In this document: one piece after another, positions 55,753 to 64,000 of the stretch
Layout of the letters: each line of letters begins with the position of its first letter
How positions within the stretch are numbered: position 1 is the stretch's first letter
Source of the DNA: Zetaproteobacteria bacterium CG_4_9_14_3_um_filter_54_145
Lineage (GTDB): Bacteria; Pseudomonadota; Zetaproteobacteria; Mariprofundales; Mariprofundaceae
NCBI GenBank assembly: GCA_002791575.1
Contig: PFXI01000079.1
Location: 1 to 64,000 of the forward strand
DNA: 64,000 nucleotides
Direction of reading: 5' to 3'
Program-made: the position numbers and the translations under genes
Notes under the pieces: model-generated
Told to the model about the DNA's origin: nothing
Seen by the model: only the letters and a program-made list of their open reading frames with translations
The model's database searches: none

Positions 55753-56983
55753 ATGCGTTGGCGACAGTCACCTGATTGCGGCCGTTCTCCTTGGAGCTGT
55801 AGAGTGCTTTGTCGGCTGATTTGAATGTTGAAGCATGGGGCGTGCCTTGCGTGTGGGCGGCAACGCCTATGCTTATGGTTACAGGCACGCTGCCCTGATC
55901 GGTTTTGAACGGCTGGATGGCGACCGCCTGACGCAGTGCTTCAGCCAAAGCGGCGCTGCCTTGCAGCTCGGTGTCGGGAAAGATAATGCAGAATTCCTCG
56001 CCGCCGACACGGGCCGCAAAGTCAGTGCTGCGGATACTCTCTTTCAGAATAAGTGCCAGTTGTCGCAGGATTTGGTCGCCGGCATCATGGCCGTATGTGT
56101 CATTTATTTTTTTAAAATAGTCAATGTCACAGATGAGAAAACAGAAGCCACTATCGCCCAGTGTGTTGAGAAATTCAGCCAGATGTCTGCGGTTGGCAAG
56201 TCCTGTTAACGGATCATTGCGTGCTTCTGATTCGGCCAGGGCGAGTTTACCGGACATGGTATTGAGTTGTTCAAGGTTGCTCTGTATGTTGCTCTGCAGT
56301 TTCGCGCTGGCACTGGCCAGCTTGGTGCCTGCAAGCACAATGCCCATGCGGGCATGCTGCAGCAGTTGGCGGGCCTGTTCGGCATCATGCGGCAGTTCCT
56401 GGTCCAGAAGTTGTTTGACCTGCAGCAGTTCCGGTGACTCTTCGCCTGCTTCCTTCAGTAGCTCGGAAATCGCATCCAGCGAAGGAGAGAGTGCCTCAAC
56501 GAGTTGTTGCAGCTCCTGTCTGAGTTCAGCATTCTGTTTCAGATGTATGCTCAGACAGCTGTTCAGGTGGCGTGTTTTCTCCAGCAGGGAGGTCTCATGC
56601 GTCGGTCGTTGCCCTATCAGGGTGCAGCACTGATCCATCATGCGGCAGGCTGCCGGAATGTTCTGCAGTGCGTCCATGAGCAGGGATTGACGCTGTTCGC
56701 CATGAGCCCCGACCGACTGACGCGCCGATGGCGGTATTTCACCATCGGGTCCCGGACGCAAAAGCGCACCGTGTTCGGCATCCAGTAGTCTGGCCGTGAG
56801 TTGGCTGAGCCATAAGTAGGTGGCCGCCGGTACTGCAGGTTCCCGTTGCATCTCTTCCAGATCAGCAATCATGCGGCGGGTTGTGGTGCGTAGCGAAAGA
56901 TCATCAGGCATGGCTGCAATGATAATCGGGCGAATGGTATCCATATCCTCCAGTAGTTGCTGGAGTACCTGTCTCTGGCTCAT
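55751..56983 (-). CDS. Diguanylate cyclase (GGDEF)
   Basis: DPLTGLANRRHL, FLICDIDYFKKINDTYGHDAGDQIL, RSTD-FAARV-GGEEF (I-site plus active site). Confidence 0.92.
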   Translation of the reverse strand: MSQRQVLQQLLEDMDTIRPIIIAAMPDDLSLRTTTRRMIADLEEMQREPAVPAATYLWLSQLTARLLDAEHGALLRPGPDGEIPPSARQSVGAHGEQRQSLLMDALQNIPAACRMMDQCCTLIGQRPTHETSLLEKTRHLNSCLSIHLKQNAELRQELQQLVEALSPSLDAISELLKEAGEESPELLQVKQLLDQELPHDAEQARQLLQHARMGIVLAGTKLASASAKLQSNIQSNLEQLNTMSGKLALAESEARNDPLTGLANRRHLAEFLNTLGDSGFCFLICDIDYFKKINDTYGHDAGDQILRQLALILKESIRSTDFAARVGGEEFCIIFPDTELQGSAALAEALRQAVAIQPFKTDQGSVPVTISIGVAAHTQGTPHASTFKSADKALYSSKENGRNQVTVANA

Positions 56984-56996
56984 CAGCGACTCAGGA

Positions 56997-57371
56997 TTAT
57001 AGTGAACGCATGCGTTCGATCTCGACCGCCAGCAGTATCTCTGCCTGTGTCAGTGTTCTGAGGTCGCTGCCCGATGTCAGTTGCTGGTGCAGGGTGGCAC
57101 GCAGTTGCTCGATATTGTCGACCAGTTCCTGTGTCGGTGTATCACCTGATTCCAGACACTGCATGGCCTGATCCAGTAGTGATATGCTCTCTTGCAGCGA
57201 TTGCCAGGCGTGTTCCGGACGGGCGCCGTCGCCGTTTGTCTGCTGCTCGCCGGCAGGTTGAACGTCGGTGATTTCAGCTTCGAACAGGGCGTGAAAAACG
57301 CCGTCGGAGCGGCTTTGTCCGGAAGCCCTGGTCTGCTTGCCTCTGATCGGAAGATTATTCTGTATTTTCAT
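56997..57371 (-). CDS. Small protein with FliX-like sequence pattern (tentative)
   Basis: MKI start, disordered N-terminus, helical LLDQAMQCLESGDTP...LRTLTQAEILLAVEIERMRSL. Confidence 0.4.
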   Translation of the reverse strand: MKIQNNLPIRGKQTRASGQSRSDGVFHALFEAEITDVQPAGEQQTNGDGARPEHAWQSLQESISLLDQAMQCLESGDTPTQELVDNIEQLRATLHQQLTSGSDLRTLTQAEILLAVEIERMRSL

Positions 57372-57450
57372 GGCACCCGTTCCTCATTCGCAGATTCAGT
57401 AATAAATTCAGCAAGAAATGGGCCAGCGCAATGCTGCAGCGGTTGAATGC

Positions 57451-57720
57451 TTATTTTACTGCCTGATCGATATGAATGCTAAGGGCGTGGATATATTTCG
57501 GGAACAGGCTTGCCAGAGCCTGATTGATCATGCGGTGGCACTGCAGGCGAGATTTGCCGGCAAAATGTGCCGCGCCAATGCGCAGGTGGTAGTGACCACC
57601 GCCATGCTCCCTGACGCCAGCGTGGCCGGCGTGTTTCCACGACTCATCCTCAATAACGAGCATGTGCGGGTGAAATGCTTCCGTCAGCAGGGCATGGATG
57701 CGTTCTGCGGTTTCGTTCAC
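57451..57720 (-). CDS. bolA: BolA-family protein
   Basis: IHALLTEAFHPHMLVIEDESWKHAGHAG...HYHLRIGAAHFAGKSRLQCHRMINQAL. Confidence 0.9.
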   Translation of the reverse strand: MNETAERIHALLTEAFHPHMLVIEDESWKHAGHAGVREHGGGHYHLRIGAAHFAGKSRLQCHRMINQALASLFPKYIHALSIHIDQAVK

Positions 57721-57995
57721 GCCTGTTTCTTCTGCTTGCGATAGAGGATGTAGGTTTTGCCGATATGATCAACCACTTCTGCATGGCTTTGCGAGGCCAG
57801 CTCAAGTCCGCTGAGCTTGCACTGATCACGATCTTCGCCGGAGATGTGGACCTTGATCAGTTCATGGATATCCAGGGCCTGTTCTGTTTCAAGAACCAGA
57901 CTTTCAGTGATACCCTTCTGCCCGACACGAATGACAGGTTTGAGGTGGTGTGCACGCGCTTTAAGATCCTTGCGCTCTTTGCTGCTTAAGGCCAT
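57717..57995 (-). CDS. yhbY: YhbY-family (CRM domain) RNA-binding protein
   Basis: LSSKERKDLKARAHHLKPVIRVGQKGITESLVLETEQALDIHELIKV; start MALSS at 57995. Confidence 0.92.
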   Translation of the reverse strand: MALSSKERKDLKARAHHLKPVIRVGQKGITESLVLETEQALDIHELIKVHISGEDRDQCKLSGLELASQSHAEVVDHIGKTYILYRKQKKQA

Positions 57996-58084
57996 ATTAT
58001 CCTCCGATGGCGAATCATAGCATTCGTTCATGGAGAAGGTATATCATTTGCTTTTTTTTAATGCTGTGAATAGCGGTCATAAGG

Positions 58085-59002
58085 GTGGGGCTTATTTTGC
58101 TAGAGGGTGATGTGAAGACACTACGGGAAGACCCGCATCGGGCAGTCATTCTGGGGGCGGGCCGCGGTGGCACGGCAATTCTTGAGATGTTGCAGAACGA
58201 AGACCTGGTCAGCGTGGTGGCAGTCGTCGATATTGACCCTGATGCACCGGGCCTGAAGATGGCACGCGAGTTGGGTATTCCTGTCTACCATAATGCCGAG
58301 CTGGCACTGCGTGCCTCTGCGCCCTGTGTGGCGTTCAATGTGACGCACAATGAGATGCTGGAGGCGGTCGCATCTGAAGTGCTTGGTGCAGGTGGCGTGA
58401 TTGGCGGGCTGGAGGCCCGTCTGATCTGGCGTATTATCTCGAACATGAGAGATGCTCAGGATGAGCTGCATTTTCAGGCCAGTCATGATGTGTTGACCGG
58501 CTTGTACAACAGACGCCATATTATGACACAGTTGCATCAGGGGGTATCCCAGGCGATGCGCTATGGTCATTCATATGCTGTTGTAGTGATGGATCTGGAT
58601 CACTTCAAGCAGGTTAATGACAGCTATGGTCATGCAGCGGGAGACAAGGTGCTCTCTACCATGGCCTCGGTACTGAAAGAGTGTGTTCGCGATGCCGATA
58701 TTGCCGGCCGTTGGGGTGGTGAAGAGTTTCTGGTGCTACTGCCGCATACCGATCTGGATGGGGCAAGAGTGGCGGCCGAGCAGTGGCTGAAGCGGATCGT
58801 TGCGTCACCTCTGGACGTCGGTGACGGGCAGTCTGTACATGTCAGTTTTTCCGCCGGTGTTGCTGTGCTGGATCCGGATGGCGGCAGTAAAGGCGTACAG
58901 GATATTGAGCTGCAGGTTGAGTCACTGCTGCATCTGGCAGATATGCGTATGTATATGGCCAAGGAGACCGGGCGTAATCGTGTTGTTGTCAGCGGGGAGT
59001 AA
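58085..59002 (+). CDS. Diguanylate cyclase with N-terminal Rossmann-like dinucleotide-binding domain
   Basis: HRAVILGAGRGGTAILEML...VVAVVDIDPDAPGLKMARELGIPVYHN; GGDEF with RDAD-IAGRW-GGEEF. Confidence 0.87.
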   Translation: MGLILLEGDVKTLREDPHRAVILGAGRGGTAILEMLQNEDLVSVVAVVDIDPDAPGLKMARELGIPVYHNAELALRASAPCVAFNVTHNEMLEAVASEVLGAGGVIGGLEARLIWRIISNMRDAQDELHFQASHDVLTGLYNRRHIMTQLHQGVSQAMRYGHSYAVVVMDLDHFKQVNDSYGHAAGDKVLSTMASVLKECVRDADIAGRWGGEEFLVLLPHTDLDGARVAAEQWLKRIVASPLDVGDGQSVHVSFSAGVAVLDPDGGSKGVQDIELQVESLLHLADMRMYMAKETGRNRVVVSGE

Positions 59003-59119
59003 ACAGTTGGCGGGCAGCACTTGTGCGCAGCCATGCCTGCGCTGGCGTGTAAGGCTGTGAAGCCACTGCACCGCAGTGCAGCCGAATCCGCAGCGCTTGC
59101 AGCATCTGAAGAGAATCAG

Positions 59120-60613
59120 ATGCCTGCCCGTTTCCCCCTGCGCATCCCGATCCGCTGGCGTTGGGCCATGCTGGTGGGCTTTGCCGTAGTTGTAGCGGTG
59201 GTCGTTCTGTTTTTTATTATTCTGGATATCGAGCGAGAAGCATGGTTGCAGAATCAGGCCGGGCAGGCCGAGTTGCAGGTGGACCGTCTGGCCGATGAGT
59301 TGAAGCTGCCACTGCTCTCCGGCAGTCGCGCGGAGACCGATCTGGTTGTGCAGAAGTTTCTCGAGAAGGTGCCGACTGTGCTGGGCGCATTGGTCAGGCA
59401 TGCCAATGGCAAGGTCAAAAAATATGGCGGTACGGGCTCCGTGAAGGCCGTGCTGAAGGCGGATGTGGGTAGTGTACAGGTGCGCCGAGTGCCGGGTAAA
59501 TCACTGTGGTATGCCCGCGCGGTGATGTATGCAGGCACACCGCTGGCCATGGTGGCAGTACGCTTTTCCGAGCAGGAGTGGAACCATATAGCCGGCAGGC
59601 TGGTACAGAAAATTTCTATCGCGGCGGTGCTGGTCGCCATGTTCTCGGCCATTCTTGTCTTCTGGATATCGGGGCGCATGTCCCAGCCGATTGAAATGCT
59701 GGCAGAGGCGGCACGCAAGGTGGCTGGTGGTGATTACCGCGTTCGCCTGCCTGTGCGCGGCAATAATGAAATCTCTGATGCCGTAGCCCAGTTTAATGCG
59801 ATGACGCGTGAGCTGGAACACAAGGAAGAGATCAGGGATGTGTTCAGCCGCTACCTCAATCCCAAGCTTATCTCCGATGTGTTTGCCGGTGGCTATGCTG
59901 ATATGGAAAGTCACCGCCAGCCGGTATCGGTACTGTTTGCCGATATGGTGAAATTCACCTCATTTTCGGAGTCCAGTGAGACCGAACATGTTATTCAGGT
60001 GTTGAACAATCATTTTGAGGTGTTTCATCGTGTTGTTGCCTATTACGGCGGCCATGTCGATAAGTATATCGGCGATGCGTTGATGGCCGTGTTTAATCAT
60101 CCGATCAATGATGTCGCACATGTGCGCCATGCAGCTATGGCTGCGCTGGCCATTGATATGGCCTGTGATCGACTGGGGGTGATACGCGAGGATGGTGAGG
60201 CGATTACATTCAGGCTGGGGCTCAATTGCGGTCAGGCGATTGTAGGCAATGTGGGGGCTGCGCAACGGATGGAGTATACGGTTATCGGCGATGCCGTGAA
60301 TGTAGCTTCCCGTATGGGAGCCCTGGGCGGCGGGCGCGATCTGGTTATGTCCCGGGATACATTCGAGTTGCTTGGCGACGGTTTCGGGTTTGCGTCCATC
60401 GGTGAATGCGAGATCAAGGGTGTCAGTCGCAAAATTGAAGCGGGTGTGGTGACAGCGGCAAGTCAAACTGTGCTGCATGATATTAAATCCGCGGTGGATT
60501 TGGCATTCAACGATGATTTGTCACAGGATGGGCGCTGCATTGTTCGGGAGACGATAGCCGGGGAACCGGCTGGAGAGCGGACCGAAGGTGACAATATGAC
60601 AGGAGACGTGTGA
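59120..60613 (+). CDS. Membrane class III adenylate/guanylate cyclase with HAMP; start uncertain (track 59021)
   Basis: TM - sensor - TM - HAMP, PVSVLFADMVKFTSFSE, GGHVDKYIGDALMAVFNHP. Confidence 0.9.
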   Translation: MPARFPLRIPIRWRWAMLVGFAVVVAVVVLFFIILDIEREAWLQNQAGQAELQVDRLADELKLPLLSGSRAETDLVVQKFLEKVPTVLGALVRHANGKVKKYGGTGSVKAVLKADVGSVQVRRVPGKSLWYARAVMYAGTPLAMVAVRFSEQEWNHIAGRLVQKISIAAVLVAMFSAILVFWISGRMSQPIEMLAEAARKVAGGDYRVRLPVRGNNEISDAVAQFNAMTRELEHKEEIRDVFSRYLNPKLISDVFAGGYADMESHRQPVSVLFADMVKFTSFSESSETEHVIQVLNNHFEVFHRVVAYYGGHVDKYIGDALMAVFNHPINDVAHVRHAAMAALAIDMACDRLGVIREDGEAITFRLGLNCGQAIVGNVGAAQRMEYTVIGDAVNVASRMGALGGGRDLVMSRDTFELLGDGFGFASIGECEIKGVSRKIEAGVVTAASQTVLHDIKSAVDLAFNDDLSQDGRCIVRETIAGEPAGERTEGDNMTGDV

Positions 60614-61800
60614 TGCCCCGCTCAGGATGCCTGTTGCTTGCCATAGCCGTACTTTTCACCTCCCTGTTTGCCGGTTGTGCGTCGGGTAAATATGCTCTGA
60701 CTGCCCCGGATATGCTGATTGCCGGTGGTGAGTACATTGGCCTGATCAACTCATATACCATGATTCGACAGGATTTTGATAGTGGCAGAATTATGCGGGC
60801 GCGGGCCAGAGTGCTGGCTCTGCCAAAGGATCATGCCGATTACGAGCGGGCACAGGCCTTTCTGAAGAATACAATTGAACCGGCTCGTATGCGTGTGTTT
60901 GTTCACTACCTGCATATGGCGCAGCAGCGGGAGGCAGACAAGCTGTGGTCGGAAGCGATGTGGGCTTACGATCAGGCAGGTTCCGTGACGATCAAGCCTG
61001 AAATCATGCAGGCCAAACGGACTGAAATGGAGATCAGGCTGCGCCAGCTGCGGCTGGATGAATTGATTGTACACCGGCGCACCCTCGATCAGCTGCTACT
61101 GGCTGATGCGCATCATTATGATGCGCCCCGGGGGCTGGACCCGAATGATGAGACGTATGGACGTCTGCGTGAAGCATACAATGACCAACTCGACGAGCGG
61201 GCCTCACTGGCGATCAGGGAGGCCAGAAGGCAGCTGCGCAAAGGATTGCCAGAAATTGCCTATATGGAGATAGAATCGTATCTGCGTATGCAGCCGGGCG
61301 CATCAGGAGGCATGCTGTTGCGTGACGAGATCCTGGCGGCCATGCCCAAGGGGCTGGTGATTCCACCGTTGCCCGGCAAGGCCTCACCGGGCAGAAAGTC
61401 CAAACTCACAGGTTCCGATGGAACCGATCAGCCGGTGAGTGAGGCGCAGGTTGAGGCGGCCCTGAAAAAGGATGAGCTGATCCGGGCCAGAACACTTGTG
61501 CATCAGTTCCGGCGCAGTGGCGGCAGCGGTGCCGACAGGTTGCTGGCAAAAGTTGAGAAGCAGGTGGCGGCAAGGGCTGCGGAGCTGTTTGCCAAAGGCA
61601 GCAAGGCTTTTCGTCAGGAGAAACTGGCATCGGCTATCGGATACTGGCACGAAGCGGTTGATCTGAAGCCGGATGAGCCCGAATATGTCGAAGCATTGCG
61701 CAGGGCAAGGCAGTTACAGGAGCGTTTAAGCCTGCTGCGCGGACAGGTAGAAAATGACAAGAATGCCCCGGGCGGCAGCAGCGTATCTGAAAAGGAGTAA
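60610..61800 (+). CDS. Lipoprotein with TPR-like helical repeats
   Basis: Lipobox LFAGC; helical repeats; overlaps the end of the cyclase gene. Confidence 0.72.
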   Translation: MMPRSGCLLLAIAVLFTSLFAGCASGKYALTAPDMLIAGGEYIGLINSYTMIRQDFDSGRIMRARARVLALPKDHADYERAQAFLKNTIEPARMRVFVHYLHMAQQREADKLWSEAMWAYDQAGSVTIKPEIMQAKRTEMEIRLRQLRLDELIVHRRTLDQLLLADAHHYDAPRGLDPNDETYGRLREAYNDQLDERASLAIREARRQLRKGLPEIAYMEIESYLRMQPGASGGMLLRDEILAAMPKGLVIPPLPGKASPGRKSKLTGSDGTDQPVSEAQVEAALKKDELIRARTLVHQFRRSGGSGADRLLAKVEKQVAARAAELFAKGSKAFRQEKLASAIGYWHEAVDLKPDEPEYVEALRRARQLQERLSLLRGQVENDKNAPGGSSVSEKE

Positions 61801-61801
61801 T

Positions 61802-62908
61802 ATGCAGGATGTGATTGTAAAACCACGCAGGGAAACAAGGCAGGTGCAGGTTGGCAGTGTAAGCGTTGGCGGTGATGCACTGGTCGCAGTGCAATCGATG
61901 ACCAATACGCTGACCACCGATATTGATGCGACGGTAGCGCAAATTCATCGACTGGCAGAAGCGGGTGCCGATATTGTCCGTGTCTCTGTACCTGATCCGG
62001 AGTCGGCGGCAGCCATGCCCGAGATTCTGGCGCAAACCGATGTGCCGCTGATCGCGGATATCCATTTCAGTTATAAAATGGCGCTGGCTTCACTGGAAGC
62101 GGGTGTGCACGGCCTGCGTCTGAATCCGGGCAATATCGGCAGCCGTGAGCGTGTGGAGCGGGTGGTCAGGGCAGCCGCCGAACGGGGAGTATCGATCCGT
62201 ATCGGTGTCAATGCCGGTTCACTGGAGAAAGAGCTGAATGAGAAGTATGGCGAGCCGTGTGCCGACGCCATGGTCGAGTCGGCCATCAACCATATTCGTA
62301 TCCTTGAGGATATGGACTTCCATGATATCAAGGTATCGTTGAAGGCCAGTAATATCCCGATGACAGTGGCGGCCTACCGCAAGCTTGCGGCGCTGGTTGA
62401 TTATCCGCTGCATCTGGGGATCACCGAATCGGGTAGCCGTTTTGGTGGTACGGTAAAATCCTCAATCGGCCTTGGCCTGCTGCTGGCAGACGGCATAGGA
62501 GACACCATTCGCGTGTCGCTGGCCGCCGAGCCGGAGGAGGAGGTGAAGGTTGGTTTTGAGATCCTCAAATCTCTGGGGCTGCGTCATCGGGGTATCAACC
62601 TGATTGCCTGCCCGAGTTGCGCACGTCAGAAGTTCAATGTCATTGAAGTTGTGGCGGAGCTCGAACAACGGCTGTCGCATATCCACGAAAATATGGATGT
62701 GGCGGTGATCGGCTGCGTGGTCAACGGACCCGGTGAGGCAAGAGAGGCGGATGTCGGTATTACCGGCGGTTATCCGGTGCATATGATGTACCGCGACGGT
62801 GAGAAGTCTGAAAAGATCCGCAGCGGCAACATGGTCGATCAACTGGTCGAGGAAGTGGAGAAACGGGCGGCAGCGATACGCGAGCAGCAGGGGAACGAAG
62901 AGAAATGA
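61802..62908 (+). CDS. ispG: 4-hydroxy-3-methylbut-2-enyl diphosphate synthase
   Basis: [62 protein letters not shown] 61802. Confidence 0.96.
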   Translation: MQDVIVKPRRETRQVQVGSVSVGGDALVAVQSMTNTLTTDIDATVAQIHRLAEAGADIVRVSVPDPESAAAMPEILAQTDVPLIADIHFSYKMALASLEAGVHGLRLNPGNIGSRERVERVVRAAAERGVSIRIGVNAGSLEKELNEKYGEPCADAMVESAINHIRILEDMDFHDIKVSLKASNIPMTVAAYRKLAALVDYPLHLGITESGSRFGGTVKSSIGLGLLLADGIGDTIRVSLAAEPEEEVKVGFEILKSLGLRHRGINLIACPSCARQKFNVIEVVAELEQRLSHIHENMDVAVIGCVVNGPGEAREADVGITGGYPVHMMYRDGEKSEKIRSGNMVDQLVEEVEKRAAAIREQQGNEEK

Positions 62909-64000
62909 GTGCGAAAAAACTGCAGAGTATACGTGGCATCCATGATGGTTTGCCGGTTGAGGTAGCCCGCTGGCAGCGGGTAGAGCAGGCCGCACGCAAG
63001 GTGTTCGGCGGCTATGCCTTTGCCGAGGTGCGCATGCCGATACTGGAGCCGACAGAGCTGTTTGTGCGATCGGTCGGAGAGGATACCGATATTGTCTCCA
63101 AGGAGATGTATGCCTTTACCGATCAGGGGGGCGATAACATCTGTTTGCGGCCGGAAGGTACGGCCGGCGCCGTGCGCGCCTGGTTGCAGGGCGGACTGAC
63201 CCGGGCTGGCGCCCAGCGCTGGTACTATATAGGGCCGATGTTCCGGCGCGAACGGCCGCAAAAAGGGCGTTTGCGTCAGTTTCAGCAGATTGGCGTGGAG
63301 ATGTTTTCTGCGCCGGGTCCCGTTGAAGATGCGGAAGTGCTGGCGATGGCGCATGCTTTTTTGTGCGAGTTGGGTATTCCGGATCTGACGATGGAGATCA
63401 ACTCGCTTGGCTGCGATGCCTGTCGCCCTGCCTATAGGGAGAGGCTGGTAACCTATCTGCAGGCGCGTGCAGCGTGTTTGTGCGAAACCTGTGTGGAGCG
63501 TATTGCACGCAATCCCATGCGGGTGCTCGATTGCAAGGTGGCAAGCTGCCAGCAGGAGTTGGCCGATGCGCCGGAGATGGTCTGCCACCTGTGTGATGAG
63601 TGTGATACGCATTTCACCACGGTGCAGAAGGGGCTGGATGCCCTGCAGATCCCTTACCGCGTGAATCCGCGCATTGTGCGCGGGCTGGATTATTACAATC
63701 GCACAGCCTTCGAGATCGTGACCGACAAGCTGGGTGCGCAGGGTACGGTGCTGGCCGGTGGTCGTTATGACGGACTGGTGCAGGAGCTGGGCGGCCCGGC
63801 CACGCCGGCAATCGGTTTTGCCGCCGGTATTGAGCGCCTGGCGATGTTGCTGGAAGATACTGATGCGGCAGTGCCGGATGTTGCTGTTGTAGCGCTCGGT
63901 GAAGCAGTACATGGCTATGCACTGGCACAGGCAGATTTGCTGCGCAAGGCGGGCCTGTCGGTGGTGCACTGCGGCGGTGGCAGCGCCAAGCGCCAGTTCA
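62905..64000 (+). CDS. hisS: Histidyl-tRNA synthetase, truncated by window end; absent from the ORF track
   Basis: Own translation from 62905: [73 protein letters not shown]...[13 protein letters not shown]...[28 protein letters not shown]. Confidence 0.96.
   Translation, partial: MSAKKLQSIRGIHDGLPVEVARWQRVEQAARKVFGGYAFAEVRMPILEPTELFVRSVGEDTDIVSKEMYAFTDQGGDNICLRPEGTAGAVRAWLQGGLTRAGAQRWYYIGPMFRRERPQKGRLRQFQQIGVEMFSAPGPVEDAEVLAMAHAFLCELGIPDLTMEINSLGCDACRPAYRERLVTYLQARAACLCETCVERIARNPMRVLDCKVASCQQELADAPEMVCHLCDECDTHFTTVQKGLDALQIPYRVNPRIVRGLDYYNRTAFEIVTDKLGAQGTVLAGGRYDGLVQELGGPATPAIGFAAGIERLAMLLEDTDAAVPDVAVVALGEAVHGYALAQADLLRKAGLSVVHCGGGSAKRQF

Noticed and set aside
58085-58100. Sigma-54-like TGGGGCTTATTTTGCT at the Rossmann-GGDEF start
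   Set aside because: Spacing fits but -24 is poor and it lies within the called 5' coding region.
62839-63969. 376-aa minus-strand ORF at the right edge
   Set aside because: The plus strand encodes clear HisS, missing from the ORF track because it runs off the window.

Overview
64 kb bacterial chromosomal window, almost entirely motility, chemotaxis and second-messenger genes. From gene content I infer a zetaproteobacterium or related proteobacterium; this was not tested. Order: (1) an AT-richer left edge with four exact-period 23-bp repeats resembling an IS21-type end; (2) a chemotaxis operon (split Aer/CetAB-like PAS + HAMP-MCP, a large ion-channel-like protein, cheY, hybrid cheA, cheW, a second receiver, cheB, cheR, a soluble CZB chemoreceptor); (3) a frameshifted HEATH-motif metallopeptidase-like gene; (4) ackA-pta-aroE; (5) a type IV pilus block (pilB, pilC, pilS, pilR, pilD), coaE and rho; (6) SRP RNA, a seven-hairpin spacer and tRNA-Ser(GGA), all on the minus strand; (7) lapD/lapG; (8) a minus-strand flagellar block (flgE, flgD, fliK, a second channel, motE-like, fliJ, I, H, G, F, E, flgC, flgB, a FleQ-like regulator); (9) NtrC-type regulator, HD-GYP, PilZ and GGDEF genes; (10) bolA, yhbY, a Rossmann-GGDEF fusion, an adenylate cyclase, a lipoprotein, ispG and the 5' part of hisS. 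The most interesting signal is a pair of paralogous channel-like proteins, one inside the che operon and one inside the flagellar block. Each appears to have two consecutive voltage-sensor-like 4-TM blocks, an EF-hand-like loop just before the pore segment, and CASTOR/POLLUX/RCK-like cytoplasmic domains. They may form an undescribed voltage- and/or Ca2+-responsive motility module.
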